Shown in pieces: positions 1-8,463 of a stretch of 50,642 nucleotides of DNA (positions are counted from its first letter, which is position 1; every line of letters starts with the position of its first letter). The stretch spans positions 1-50,642 of the forward strand of contig JAFRTM010000017.1 in assembly GCA_017439185.1 (NCBI GenBank), written 5' to 3'. The position numbers and the translations under genes were made by a program. Below the pieces are notes generated by a model. It worked only from the letters and a program-made list of their open reading frames with translations, did no database searches and had not been told where the DNA came from. Origin of the DNA: Bacteroidales bacterium (GTDB taxonomy: Bacteria > Bacteroidota > Bacteroidia > Bacteroidales > P3).

Positions 1-2
1 AT

Positions 3-338
3 TACGAGAAGGTGAAGATCGCACGCGGCCTGCTGCTGCCCACCTACTCCATGACCTGCAGCGTCCTCGGGGCTCAGCACAAATGCTCCTACTCCTGGAC
101 CGACAACAGCGGCCAGGGCGACGCGGAAGCCACGGACAAAATCTGCATCAACCTCTACAACCCAACCAAGGGCGTCAGCATGATGTTCGAAGACGTGGCA
201 ACCCGCGCCGCCGAGGCCTGCCAAGTCCAGTACAGCACCGCCTGGGCCGGCGACACGGTGTATAACTACATCTTCTGGAAGAAGGCGGACGGCAGCTGCA
301 GCGATTCTATCCTCGTCAACTTCTTCGTGGCCGAGTAA
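3..338 (+). CDS. DUF6266-like protein, C-terminal part (5' end outside window)
   Basis: The reading frame is open to the left edge, so only the last 111 residues are visible. A GTG at 12 is unlikely to be the true start because the frame continues upstream of it. The tail, with WAGDTVYNYIFWKKADG followed by SDSILVNFF, resembles the C-terminal half of DUF6266 proteins, a Bacteroidetes family of unknown function whose last domain looks like a beta sandwich. That family match is from memory of its WxGDTV...F..xDG...SDS pattern and is moderate. No catalytic residues can be proposed. The gene is followed by two stem-loops and faces the TonB receptor gene. Confidence 0.6.
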   Translation, partial: YEKVKIARGLLLPTYSMTCSVLGAQHKCSYSWTDNSGQGDAEATDKICINLYNPTKGVSMMFEDVATRAAEACQVQYSTAWAGDTVYNYIFWKKADGSCSDSILVNFFVAE

Positions 339-366
339 AGAGCCAAGCCCTTCGGGGCTTGAGCTC
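339..366 (+). terminator. Stem-loop just after the DUF6266-like gene
   Basis: An inverted repeat (aagccc/gggctt around a ttcg tetraloop, extended by agagc/gctct) begins right after the stop codon. There is no T-tract directly after it, so it may be a processing or stabilising hairpin instead of a terminator. Confidence 0.5.
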
Positions 367-445
367 TGTCGAGGCAAGAAGAAGTCTTTGCAAAGCAAAA
401 ACTTTTTTGTTGCAGAATAGTCTGCGACAAAAAATTGCCGAGTGG

Positions 446-477
446 TTGATATGTTGATACGTTGATACGTTGATATG
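446..477. repeat. Four tandem copies of an 8-bp unit (ttgata[tc]g)
   Basis: Four back-to-back octamers, ttgatatg, ttgatacg, ttgatacg, ttgatatg, lie in the gap between two convergent genes. No function is evident. Confidence 0.85.
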
Positions 478-483
478 GCAAAA

Positions 484-509
484 GGGGAGCCTCCGGGCTC
501 CCTTTGTTT
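484..509. terminator. Bidirectional terminator between convergent genes
   Basis: A 7-bp GC-rich stem (gggagcc/ggctccc, loop tccg) is flanked by an A-run on the left and a T-run on the right. It could stop both the DUF6266-like gene (+) and the TonB receptor gene (-). Confidence 0.7.
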
Positions 510-559
510 GCTACCCAAACCACCTGTTCTGCCGATAGAGACGATGAGTATAAGGATTG

Positions 560-2923
560 TCAGTAGGAGAAGTTGATGCCGAAACAGCCCATGATGGGGA
601 GCTGGTTGACGCGCTCGAAGGTTACACGGTTGAAGTAGAAGATGTTTTGACGGGAATAGACGTTGGTGACGCTGGCGTTGAGGGTGAGGATGCAGCGTTT
701 GCCGAGGGAGAACTTGCGTTTGACGCCGAGGTCGAGGCGGTGATAGGCGGGCAGGCGGCCCTGGTAGATCTCGGCATAGTGGACACCGAAATCACCGTTG
801 GCAGTGGTGTAGTCGGTGGCGATGCCGTCCTGGTTGAAGAGAATGTTCTCGTAGGCTCCCTGGGTCTGGGTGAAGGGGAAGCCGCTGCCGAAGTTCCATC
901 GGGCGCTGAGTTCCCACTGGCGCTGGGAGCCGAGGGCATAGGTGGCGAGGATGTTGATGGTGTGGCGGCGGTCGTAGTGGGGCGAGTAGGTGCCGTCGGC
1001 ATCGTTGGTGCGGTTGACCCAGCCGAGGGAGTAGGTGCCCCAGACGTAGAGGCGTTCGATCTCGTAGCGTACGCTGAAGTCCATACCGTAGGCCATGCCT
1101 TTCTCATAGACGAAGTCGGTGGAGAGATAGTCGGGCTTCGGGTAGGCGCCGGAGGAGGAGTAGGCGGGGTCGCCGCTGTAGATCTTGTTGTGGTTCATAT
1201 TGAGGAGCTGGGTAAAGGCTTTGAGGTAACCTTCGAGGTTGAAGGCGAGGTGACGGTTGAGGTCGTATTCGGCACCCACCACCAGATGCCAGGCGTTCTG
1301 CTTGCAGCTCTTGACCTGGTTGCCGAGGAACTTGGCACGGTTGAGGTCGCCGGTGGCGGTGAGGAATCCCGAGAAGAGGTTGACGATGTCGTTGTCGGAC
1401 CGGGCGTCGAGGAGTATCTGGCTATAGCGGCCGCCGGCAAACTTGAAACGGAGGTGGTCGGTGGCGTTGATCTTGGCTGCCAGACGAGGTTCGAGGCTGT
1501 GTTCCTTGAGCGAGGTATAGAAGATGTAGCGCACTCCCGGGTCGAGGAGCACGCGGTCGGAGAAGTTGAGCTTCATGGTGGCGTAGGCCGAGATGTTGGT
1601 GGTGTAGGTGGATTGCTCGACGGAGTTGCCGTACTGGTTGGTGAACTGGTACTTGGTGGCGTAGCCTTCCATGCTCAAGCCCGCTTTGAGGCGGTGTTTG
1701 CCTAAAAAGTTGGTAACGTTGAGGCTGGCATTAAATCCGCTGACGCTGCTGAACTTGTCGGCCTCGGCGCCGTCGCTCGGGGTGTCGTCGAGGGTTATCT
1801 TGTAGTTGGAGTAGGCCACCGTACCGTCGAGGAGTGCCGAGGTGCCGGTGACGGCCACAAAGTTGGTGCCCGCTCCCCAGTTGACCCAATGGTAGTCGGC
1901 GATAGACTGGTAGTTGTTGACGCGGTCGTCATAGCGGAAGCCGAAGAGGTTCCACTTGGAGCCGTTGCCCGAGTTGAGGCTGAGTTTGCCGTAGGCGTCG
2001 ATAAAGTCGAACGGCAGCCCCCCTTTGACGTAGGGGTATATCCACTGCGACGTCTTGGAGAGGTATGAGCCCTTGGCGGCGAGGAGGTAGGTGAGGGTGC
2101 TCTTGCTTTCGGCCTTCTCGCGTTTGAGAGGTCCTTCGAGGATGAGGTTGGCGCCGAAAGTGTTGAGGCCCACCTGACCCGAGTGGCGTTTCTTGTTGCC
2201 GTCGCGGGTGGTGATGTCCATCACCGAGGAGAGCCGGCCGCCGTATTCGGCGCCGAAGCCTCCGGTGTAGATGTCGGCGTTGAGGATGATGTCGGTCTCG
2301 AAGATAGAGTAGAGGCCGATGGAGTGGAAGGGGTTATAGACGATCATGCCGTCGATGAGGCAGAGGTTCTGGATCATAGAGCCGCCGCGGATGTAGAGCT
2401 GACCACCCTGGTCGCCGGTGGAGTTGACACCCGGCAGGACCTGCATATACTGGGCGATGTCGGCCTGGCCGCCGATGGAAGGCATCTGCTGGATTTGGGT
2501 GGCGGTGATCTTCTCGACCGACACCTGGGTTTCCACCTTACGCTCCTCCATACGGTTACCGGTGATGACCACATCCTTGAGCATCTGGGCAGTCTCTTTG
2601 AGCTTGATGTTGAGGGTCATGGTCTTGTGGTTGGCGAGGTCCAGCGGCTGGGTATAGTTCTCGTAGCCCACATACTTGACGACGAGGGTGTAAGACCCGT
2701 CGGGGATCTTGTTGATGAGGAAGAAGCCGTTGATATCAGTTTGGGCGGCATGTTTGGTGCCTTCGATGAGCACGTTGGCGAAAGGGATGGCCTCGCCCGA
2801 GGCGTCGTCGTAGAGGACACCCTTGACGGTGTTCTGGGCGGTAGCGGAGAGGGAGCAAGCGAGCAGCAGCAAAGGCAGGAGGAGTAGTCGGGCGGCAGAG
2901 CGGATTCTATTGACAAAAGACAT
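560..2923 (-). CDS. TonB-dependent receptor with N-terminal carboxypeptidase-regulatory-like domain
   Basis: Outer-membrane active transporter, 787 residues; the substrate cannot be read from the sequence. An N-terminal signal peptide ends near SLSATAQ. It is followed by a CarboxypepD-reg-like beta sandwich (about 32-115, with VKGVLYDDASGEAIPFANV) and a plug domain (about 120-240, with QMPSIGGQADIAQYMQVLPG and a YIRGG motif). A long 22-strand-type barrel ends in a C-terminal aromatic residue (NFSY), as outer-membrane barrels usually do. No SusD partner is adjacent, so this is not a classic SusCD pair. The start lies 17 bp after the holA stop, so the two are probably co-transcribed. The G-rich + strand here also produces long antisense open frames that I regard as shadows. 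Confidence 0.93.
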   Translation of the reverse strand: MSFVNRIRSAARLLLLPLLLLACSLSATAQNTVKGVLYDDASGEAIPFANVLIEGTKHAAQTDINGFFLINKIPDGSYTLVVKYVGYENYTQPLDLANHKTMTLNIKLKETAQMLKDVVITGNRMEERKVETQVSVEKITATQIQQMPSIGGQADIAQYMQVLPGVNSTGDQGGQLYIRGGSMIQNLCLIDGMIVYNPFHSIGLYSIFETDIILNADIYTGGFGAEYGGRLSSVMDITTRDGNKKRHSGQVGLNTFGANLILEGPLKREKAESKSTLTYLLAAKGSYLSKTSQWIYPYVKGGLPFDFIDAYGKLSLNSGNGSKWNLFGFRYDDRVNNYQSIADYHWVNWGAGTNFVAVTGTSALLDGTVAYSNYKITLDDTPSDGAEADKFSSVSGFNASLNVTNFLGKHRLKAGLSMEGYATKYQFTNQYGNSVEQSTYTTNISAYATMKLNFSDRVLLDPGVRYIFYTSLKEHSLEPRLAAKINATDHLRFKFAGGRYSQILLDARSDNDIVNLFSGFLTATGDLNRAKFLGNQVKSCKQNAWHLVVGAEYDLNRHLAFNLEGYLKAFTQLLNMNHNKIYSGDPAYSSSGAYPKPDYLSTDFVYEKGMAYGMDFSVRYEIERLYVWGTYSLGWVNRTNDADGTYSPHYDRRHTINILATYALGSQRQWELSARWNFGSGFPFTQTQGAYENILFNQDGIATDYTTANGDFGVHYAEIYQGRLPAYHRLDLGVKRKFSLGKRCILTLNASVTNVYSRQNIFYFNRVTFERVNQLPIMGCFGINFSY

Positions 2924-2940
2924 AATATATGGAGAGTTTC

Positions 2941-3969
2941 TTAGTGGATAATCTTGAAAATAAGTTCTTTCAGTATTTCGCCCTCGGGCAGCGAGGTGGT
3001 GTTGTGGTAGCCTTGGGAGCGGCGGCTGGCCTCGAAGAGATAGCCGATGCAGGCCGCCAGCTTGGGGAGGGAATAGTTGGAGGCGGCGATGGCATAGTCC
3101 TTCACGAAGAAAGGATTGATCTTGAGCGCGGAAGCCGCCGAGTATTGGGACTTGTCGTCGAGCTGGTGGTAGATCATGACCTTTATGAAATAGGAGTAGA
3201 GGCTTGCCACGAGGACCGGCATAGGGCAGGCCTTGGGGTTGTCGCCGAAATAGCGGATAATCCTGTTGCAGCGGAGGGCGTCGCGACGGCCGATGGCATT
3301 TTGCAGCTCGAAGACATTATAGTCTTTGCTGATGCCCAGGATGCGTTCGAGGACCGAGTCGTTGATGACAGAGCCCTGCGGCATGATGGAGAAGACCTTC
3401 TGAAGTTCGTTGGCGAGCTTGTTGAGGGCGTTGCCGCCCGCCTCGATAAGCATCATGGTAGCCTTCTCGGTGATGGTGTAGCCGTGTTGCTTGACATAAT
3501 TGCCGATCCATGTTGGGACAGCCGACTCTCTCAACTTGTCGTGCTCGAAGACGACGCCAGTTTTGGCGATGGCCTTATAGGCGTTGGTGCGTTTGTCCAA
3601 TTTCGTATGACGGTAGCAGAGAACCAGGACAGTCTGAGGCATGGGAGCCTTGAGATAGTCCACCAGCTGCTCGTATTCCTTCACGGCGATTTCCTGGGCT
3701 TCCTTCACCAGTACCAGCTGACGTTCAGACATCATCGGGAAACGCCGGGCCATCATGACCACTTCGGACATAGAGGTATCGATGCCGTAAACCACCGTCT
3801 GGTCGAAATCGCGGTTCTCCTCGGGGACGATGTTCTTCTCGAAAAAGTCAGACAGAAGGTCAATATAGTAGTTTTCCTCGCCCGTAAGAAAATATATGGG
3901 GGCGAACTTTCCCGCTTGTATATCGGCTATTATCTGATTTTCAGTTAATGAAGAACTATTATTTGCCAT
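2941..3969 (-). CDS. holA: DNA polymerase III subunit delta
   Basis: Clamp-loader delta subunit, which opens the beta clamp in the replisome. The N-terminus has the family pattern PIYFLTGEENYYIDLLSDFFE (the degenerate P-loop region), with ARRFPMMSERQLVLVKEAQ further on and a C-terminal helical collar. The length, 342 residues, is normal for the family. I chose the ATG at 3969 (MANNSSSLTEN). A longer frame to 4050 would add 27 mostly hydrophobic residues and would run over a textbook Bacteroidetes promoter whose -7 box lies at 3992-3999. The TonB receptor gene follows after 17 bp. Confidence 0.93.
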   Translation of the reverse strand: MANNSSSLTENQIIADIQAGKFAPIYFLTGEENYYIDLLSDFFEKNIVPEENRDFDQTVVYGIDTSMSEVVMMARRFPMMSERQLVLVKEAQEIAVKEYEQLVDYLKAPMPQTVLVLCYRHTKLDKRTNAYKAIAKTGVVFEHDKLRESAVPTWIGNYVKQHGYTITEKATMMLIEAGGNALNKLANELQKVFSIMPQGSVINDSVLERILGISKDYNVFELQNAIGRRDALRCNRIIRYFGDNPKACPMPVLVASLYSYFIKVMIYHQLDDKSQYSAASALKINPFFVKDYAIAASNYSLPKLAACIGYLFEASRRSQGYHNTTSLPEGEILKELIFKIIH

Positions 3970-3991
3970 AAATGGAACCCTTAAGAAAATG

Positions 3992-4022
3992 CAAAGATAC
4001 GAAAAGAGAAAGAATTGGCAAA
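3992..4022 (-). promoter_or_regulatory. holA promoter, Bacteroidetes type
   Basis: On the - strand, TATCTTTG (-7 box, 3992-3999) is preceded by TTTG at -33 with about 19 bp between them. This matches the known Bacteroidetes primary sigma consensus TTTG-N19-TAnnTTTG and supports the start of holA at 3969. Confidence 0.8.
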
Positions 4023-4080
4023 ATTTATTTTTTATATAGTTGTAAAACAATAAAAAACGGTTTTATCCGTTAACCAATAT

Positions 4081-4470
4081 ATGATACAACCAGGAATACA
4101 AGGAAAACACGAACAAACGGTCACCGAAGCGTTGACCGCCGGGCGCATCGGGAGCGGAGACCTGCCGGTGTTTGCGACGCCTATGATGGTGTCATTGGTA
4201 GAGCAGACCTGCTGGCAGAGTGTGGCCGACCATTTAGGAGAAGGCGATACGACCGTAGGGACACAGGTTAACATAGCCCATCTCGCCGCCACTCCGGTGG
4301 GCATGAAAGTGAGGTGCGAAAGCGAGCTGACCGAAGTCGAGGGCCGCCGGCTGAGATTTGCAGTCAAGGTGTTCGACGAGTGCGGGCTTGTGGGCGAAGG
4401 AACCCACGAACGTTTTATCGTCACCACCGACAGGTTCCTCGCCAAGGTGAAAAGCAAGGCAGCACAATGA
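4081..4470 (+). CDS. FlK-like hot-dog fold thioesterase
   Basis: Small 129-residue acyl-CoA thioesterase of the fluoroacetyl-CoA thioesterase (FlK) type. The catalytic triad known for FlK (Thr42, Glu50, His76) is present with exactly the same spacing: T33 in FATPMM, E41 in LVEQT and H67 in NIAHLAATP (offsets 8 and 26). The Bacteroidetes members are not expected to act on fluoroacetyl-CoA; their natural substrate is unknown, and I infer a housekeeping or detoxifying acyl-CoA hydrolase. The stop codon overlaps the start of the fucosidase gene (ATGA), so the two are translationally coupled, an odd pairing. Confidence 0.88.
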   Translation: MIQPGIQGKHEQTVTEALTAGRIGSGDLPVFATPMMVSLVEQTCWQSVADHLGEGDTTVGTQVNIAHLAATPVGMKVRCESELTEVEGRRLRFAVKVFDECGLVGEGTHERFIVTTDRFLAKVKSKAAQ

Positions 4471-5906
4471 GAGGAGCAAAGCTACTAATAGGGACAATCC
4501 TCGCCGTGGTGGCAGCAGGATGTGCCCGTCCGCCAGCCGCCTACGGCCCGGTGCCGACGCCCGGACAGTTGAGGTGGCAGGAAAGCGAGATGAACATGTT
4601 CTGCCATTTCGGCCCCAACACCTTTACGGGTAAAGAATGGGGCGACGGCGACGAAAGCGAAGCGCTGTTCAACCCCACGCAGATGGACTGCCGGCAATGG
4701 GCAAGAGTGGCGCGGCAAACGGGATTCTCGTCTATCGTCGTCACCGCCAAGCACCACGACGGCTTCTGTCTCTGGCCGTCGAAATACTCCAGCCATACGG
4801 TAGCCCACTCTCCGTGGAAAGAGGGCGAAGGCGACGTGCTGAAAGAGCTGGCGGCAGCCTGTGCCGGAGAGGGAATCGGGATGGGGGTTTATCTCTCGCC
4901 GTGGGACCGCAACGCACCCAGTTACGGAACTCCGGAATACAACGAGGTGTTTGCCGGCATGCTCGGCGAGGTGCTGAGTGGCTACGGAGAGATCAGCGAG
5001 CAGTGGTTCGACGGAGCCAACGGCGAAGGCCCCAACGGGAAGAGGCAGAAATACGACTGGGAACTGTTCAACTCTACGGTGGCGAAGCTGCAGCCCGATG
5101 CCGTAATATTCAGCGACGTGGGGCCCGGATGCCGGTGGGTAGGCAACGAGAGCGGAGTGGCGCCAGACAGCTGCTGGGCGACCCTCAACACCAAAGGATT
5201 TGAGCCCGGGAAAGCGCCGTCGGCCGATGTGCTCGGACATGGTAACAGAAAAGGGAAGGAATGGATTCCGGCAGAGGTGGATGTGTCGATAAGGAACAGT
5301 TGGTTTTGGCAACCCGGGGAACATCCCAAGACACTTGCCGAACTGCTGAGGATATACTACACCAGCGTAGGGCGCAACGCAGTGCTGCTGCTGAACGTGC
5401 CGCCCGACAGGCGAGGCCTGATAGACCCGGAAGACTCGCTAAGACTTGTAGAATTCCGGACAGCCCTCGACAGCATATTCTCACACAATATGGCCGACGG
5501 AGCCCGCTTCGAGACCTCGTCGGATTACAACCACCTCTACCGGGCGCAAAACCTCGCACTCGCATTTGACGGATTCTGGGCGGCAGGGAAGGCAGACTCA
5601 GAGCCAGTGATAAATGTGGAGTTGCCCGAGGGGCGCACATTTAACCGTATAGTGCTGCAGGAAGCCATCGCCTTCGGACAACGGGTGGAGAATTTCAAAA
5701 TCGAATATCTCGCACCCGACGGCTCTTGGAAAGCACTTACCTCTGGCTCGACAATAGGCCATAAGCGCATACTACAGATACCCATGGTAACCACTTCGGG
5801 ACTGCGAATCACCTTCCACCGCAGCCTTGCGCCTCCGGTCATAAAGTCGGTTGCGCTCTACCGTGACAACTATCAAATGGACGGAGAACAGCCATTGGGG
5901 GAGTAA
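4467..5906 (+). CDS. Alpha-L-fucosidase, GH29, lipoprotein
   Basis: Hydrolyses terminal alpha-linked fucose from glycans; 479 residues. A lipoprotein signal with lipobox VAAGC places the lipid-bearing Cys at 19, so it should be anchored in the outer membrane or periplasm. The TIM-barrel has HFGPNT (47-52), KHHDGF (95-100) and WFDGA (180-184), whose D182 is the expected nucleophile. E270 in PAEVDVSIRNSWFW is the likely acid/base, which is the GH29 subfamily B arrangement (alpha-1,3/1,4 specificity). Residues from about 370 on resemble an F5/8 type C (CBM32-like) module. I chose the ATG at 4467, overlapping the previous stop, because the signal peptide starts there; the frame upstream of it has no signal. 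Confidence 0.92.
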   Translation: MRGAKLLIGTILAVVAAGCARPPAAYGPVPTPGQLRWQESEMNMFCHFGPNTFTGKEWGDGDESEALFNPTQMDCRQWARVARQTGFSSIVVTAKHHDGFCLWPSKYSSHTVAHSPWKEGEGDVLKELAAACAGEGIGMGVYLSPWDRNAPSYGTPEYNEVFAGMLGEVLSGYGEISEQWFDGANGEGPNGKRQKYDWELFNSTVAKLQPDAVIFSDVGPGCRWVGNESGVAPDSCWATLNTKGFEPGKAPSADVLGHGNRKGKEWIPAEVDVSIRNSWFWQPGEHPKTLAELLRIYYTSVGRNAVLLLNVPPDRRGLIDPEDSLRLVEFRTALDSIFSHNMADGARFETSSDYNHLYRAQNLALAFDGFWAAGKADSEPVINVELPEGRTFNRIVLQEAIAFGQRVENFKIEYLAPDGSWKALTSGSTIGHKRILQIPMVTTSGLRITFHRSLAPPVIKSVALYRDNYQMDGEQPLGE

Positions 5907-5940
5907 AAAAATGATAAATTGTAAAAAAAAGAACAGAATC

Positions 5941-5973
5941 TTGTAGTTTATTACGAAAAATATTGTATCTTTG
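5941..5973 (+). promoter_or_regulatory. Promoter of the 6017 gene
   Basis: TATCTTTG (5966-5973) is preceded by TTG at 5941 with 22 bp between them, and lies 43 bp before the ATG at 6017. The spacing is slightly longer than the usual 19-20. Confidence 0.7.
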
Positions 5974-6016
5974 CAGTCATAAATAATGCCGTCACAAGCG
6001 AAATATTATCGTCTAT

Positions 6017-6625
6017 ATGTTTGATATAAAGAATATTATAACACGATTTGGGTTACCGTGCATCATGGTACTATTGCTGACGGGAGCCCTTGTCGCCCCC
6101 CTTTCGTCCTCGGCACAGCGAAAAGAGCTGCCCGAAGAGTGGAGCAAAACCCACATGATCATGTGGGGCCTTGGAGCTTCGGTAGCGCCGCAGTGGTCGT
6201 TCGGCATCACCTACGGGCAGGTGCAGATACTGGGATGGTATGTGAGTGCGTGGACCGGCACCGGCTACCACTACAACGGGGACTACCTGCTCAACTACAG
6301 CGGATGGGTGGAAGGCGACTATCCCAACAGGGAGGACTCCTACAACGGCCGCATATCCAAGTCGCGCTTTTCCATAACCGGAGGAATGCTTTTCCGCACG
6401 ATAAAGCCCTTGTGGGGTTATGTCGGAACAGGGTGGAGCTACCGCAGCGTGCTGTTCGGCACCGAGAGCGGCAACTGGCTGAAGTCGCAGGAGTACTCGG
6501 CTTCGGGCATAGCCGTAGAGGCTGGCCTCATCTACAACTACCGCCGAGTGGTGTTCAGCCTTGGCTTCTCGACCATAGGATTCAAATACATCGACGGCCG
6601 TGCAGGAATCGGTTTCACATTCTAA
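6017..6625 (+). CDS. Exported outer-membrane beta-barrel-like protein
   Basis: A 202-residue protein with a signal peptide ending near SSSAQ. It is followed by alternating Gly/aromatic beta strands such as SFGITYGQVQILGWYVSAWTGTGY and a C-terminal AGIGFTF, which ends in Phe as small outer-membrane barrels do. I recognise no specific family. It is the first gene after a good Bacteroidetes promoter, and the FISUMP-like lipoprotein gene follows after 13 bp, so they probably form an operon and may work together at the surface. Confidence 0.7.
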   Translation: MFDIKNIITRFGLPCIMVLLLTGALVAPLSSSAQRKELPEEWSKTHMIMWGLGASVAPQWSFGITYGQVQILGWYVSAWTGTGYHYNGDYLLNYSGWVEGDYPNREDSYNGRISKSRFSITGGMLFRTIKPLWGYVGTGWSYRSVLFGTESGNWLKSQEYSASGIAVEAGLIYNYRRVVFSLGFSTIGFKYIDGRAGIGFTF

Positions 6626-6638
6626 CATCAGGAATCAA

Positions 6639-7496
6639 ATGAAAAAGACAGCAACAATAATAGTTTCGATTGTCACACTTCTTGCCGTGTCGTGTACCAA
6701 GGACCCCCAAGCCCCCGAACGCGGCACCGCCCTCGCCTACCGTACGGCCGGCGAGTTCTCGGTAAGCGAGAACTTGAAGGTGAGGTTTTCGCCGGGCAAC
6801 CTGCAATATCGTGCAACCACCCATGAATTCAGGTTCGCCGAGCACCAATGGGACTATATAGGAGACGACAATATCAACATAGGGTCCAACTACGACGGAT
6901 GGATAGACCTCTTCGGGTGGGGAACCTCGGGATTTATGATTGCGCCCTACACCTCGACCCAAGACCCCGACGCATACACCAACGACGGCAACTCGGCCAC
7001 CAACAACAACTACGACTGGGGTGTGTTCAACGCCATAGTCAACGGAGGAAACACCCAAGGAGCGTGGAGAACGCTCAGCTCCGAGGAATGGGAATACCTG
7101 CTTGACGGACGCGAGAAAGCCGACCAGAAAGTAGCTCCCGCCCTGGTGTGCGACGTGCCAGGCATCGTGATTCTGTCAGACTATTTCGCAGTGCCCGACA
7201 GTTGTGTGTTTGCCGCAACCTTCGACAACGGATTCGAGTCTAACATATACGACGAACACTTCTGGAACAAGATGGCGGCGGCAGGTGCAGTATTTCTGCC
7301 CGCAGCCGGATATAGAGACGGCGCCGTAATACTCGACTGCGACGAATATGGAGCCTATTGGTCAACCACGTTCAACCCGACACACCAGGCTTTTGCCGTG
7401 TGCTTCTCGCCTTACCAGATAAGTATTCCGCTGCTTGCGAACCAGAACTTCTACGGTAACTCGGTACGTCTGGTACAGAATATCACAGAAGATTAA
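6639..7496 (+). CDS. FISUMP-like lipoprotein
   Basis: A 285-residue lipoprotein (lipobox LLAVSC) with a compact domain of the type VRFSPGNLQY...FAEHQWDYIG...W...LFGWGTSG...WRTLSSEEWEYLL...FLPAAGYRDG...YWSTT...SVRLVQ. This block order recalls FISUMP/FGE-like C-type-lectin folds that are abundant in Bacteroidales; function unknown. The same domain forms the C-terminal half of the transglutaminase protein at 42190-43899. I chose the ATG at 6639 because the signal peptide (MKKTATIIVS) begins there. An earlier in-frame start at 6600 would overlap the previous gene. Confidence 0.72.
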   Translation: MKKTATIIVSIVTLLAVSCTKDPQAPERGTALAYRTAGEFSVSENLKVRFSPGNLQYRATTHEFRFAEHQWDYIGDDNINIGSNYDGWIDLFGWGTSGFMIAPYTSTQDPDAYTNDGNSATNNNYDWGVFNAIVNGGNTQGAWRTLSSEEWEYLLDGREKADQKVAPALVCDVPGIVILSDYFAVPDSCVFAATFDNGFESNIYDEHFWNKMAAAGAVFLPAAGYRDGAVILDCDEYGAYWSTTFNPTHQAFAVCFSPYQISIPLLANQNFYGNSVRLVQNITED

Positions 7497-7507
7497 CCAA
7501 GAAAGAA

Positions 7508-7882
7508 TCACTGTTGCCGTTCAAACTCACGGCGCACAGTCAATCCGGTCTTGTCCTCGTTCAGTATCATCACGCTCTCGTCGAGACGTTCGATGCTGGC
7601 TATTATAGAGGTTCCGCTGATGGTCATTTCCACCACCTTGTCGCTATTGGTCAGGCTATAGGAACCCCGTTCCACCGAACCGTCCATCGTAAAGGAGCAT
7701 GTGCCGTCATCGCCGAACTCCCAAACAGAGCCGATAGCCACGCCCATATTGCTTGCGGCGGTCAGTTTCCACTTGCCGACAATGAGTGCTCCGTTTTCTT
7801 CGGAGTCATTCTTGCAGGCGCAAGTCAACATTGTCACAGCCAAGCAGAGTGCCACAATTGAGAGTCGTATGGTATTTTTCAT
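7508..7882 (-). CDS. Small lipocalin-like lipoprotein
   Basis: A 124-residue lipoprotein with lipobox MLTCAC. The mature part starts with the lipocalin-like signature LIVGKWKLTAA and continues with EFGDDGTCSF and GSYSLTN, a pattern common in Bacteroidetes lipocalin-like (DUF4923/5004-type) proteins. The ligand is unknown. I chose the start at 7882 (MKNTIRLS) instead of the frame start at 7906, as the signal peptide begins there. It converges on the FISUMP-like gene with only an 11-bp gap and no visible terminator. It stands alone on its strand. Confidence 0.72.
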   Translation of the reverse strand: MKNTIRLSIVALCLAVTMLTCACKNDSEENGALIVGKWKLTAASNMGVAIGSVWEFGDDGTCSFTMDGSVERGSYSLTNSDKVVEMTISGTSIIASIERLDESVMILNEDKTGLTVRREFERQQ

Positions 7883-7935
7883 ATTTGCCTTATTATATTG
7901 ATACATATTATTAGATATGGACCGTTTCCGAATTG

Positions 7936-7943
7936 CAAAAGTA
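7936..7943 (-). promoter_or_regulatory. -7 box of the lipocalin-like gene
   Basis: TACTTTTG on the - strand, 53 bp before the start at 7882, fits TAnnTTTG. No clear -33 element is visible. Confidence 0.55.
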
Positions 7944-8069
7944 CAACATTTTTTTTAACCTGCGATAATTTTTTAGCCGCCAATATATAATATGCTGATA
8001 TGTATAATCATAACGGCAAAAAGATTTACGGGAGAGAGCGATGTAAATAAAAAAAAAACGGGCAATTTC

Positions 8070-8099
8070 TTGCCACAATAAAAAAACTTAGTATCTTTG
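8070..8099 (+). promoter_or_regulatory. Promoter of the cobalamin-riboswitch operon
   Basis: TTG at 8070-8072, 19 bp of spacer, then TATCTTTG at 8092-8099. Transcription would begin near 8106, immediately before the riboswitch, giving a leader of about 360 nt ahead of the ATG at 8464. Confidence 0.85.
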
Positions 8100-8114
8100 C
8101 AGTCGATTTGGTTG

Positions 8115-8330
8115 CCGAAAGACGGGTCGTTTTATGTATTAAAATCGTAAAGACCAGTCCGTTAGGCATCAAAAGGGAACCAGGTGAAAATCCTGGGCAG
8201 TCCCGCTGCTGTAAGTTCTACAAAAGCTGCAGCCCAATCTACCAAGTCACTGTGCGGCGCAATAGTCGTGCGGGAAGGCAAGGGCAGCAGAGAACAAGCC
8301 AGAAGACCTGCCAAGTCAAAACTATCGGTA
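8115..8330 (+). ncRNA. Cobalamin (adenosylcobalamin-type) riboswitch
   Basis: Several conserved blocks of the cobalamin riboswitch occur in the right order: AAAGGGAA, CCAGGTGAAAATCCTGG (a helix capped by GTGAAAATC), GCAGTCCCGCTGCTGTAAG, the CACTGTGCGG...GTGCGGGAAGG arm, and the B12 box GCCAGAAGACCTGCC at 8298-8312. No intrinsic terminator is obvious between the aptamer and the ATG at 8464. A short hairpin (acggc/gccgt, 8364-8378) follows, so control at translation is more likely than attenuation. Ends are approximate. Confidence 0.92.
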
Positions 8331-8463
8331 CACGCTTTCGAGGAAAAAGCTCTCCGACAAATTACGGCATTAAGCCGTTGCCGTCGATAAAGACAATCCC
8401 CAGTTTTGCGTGACTATTGCCGATATTGGAATTGGAATTATTAACAATTAAAACAATAACAAT

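Noticed and set aside
557-1705. Long + strand open frame rich in Val, Glu and Gly opposite the TonB receptor
   Set aside because: It is the antisense shadow of a well-supported TonB receptor in G-rich sequence and has low-complexity composition with no domain signal.
7980-8010. AT-rich partly palindromic stretch considered as a dif site
   Set aside because: It shows two loosely inverted atat/ataat arms only, with no recognisable XerC/XerD arm sequence that I could match.
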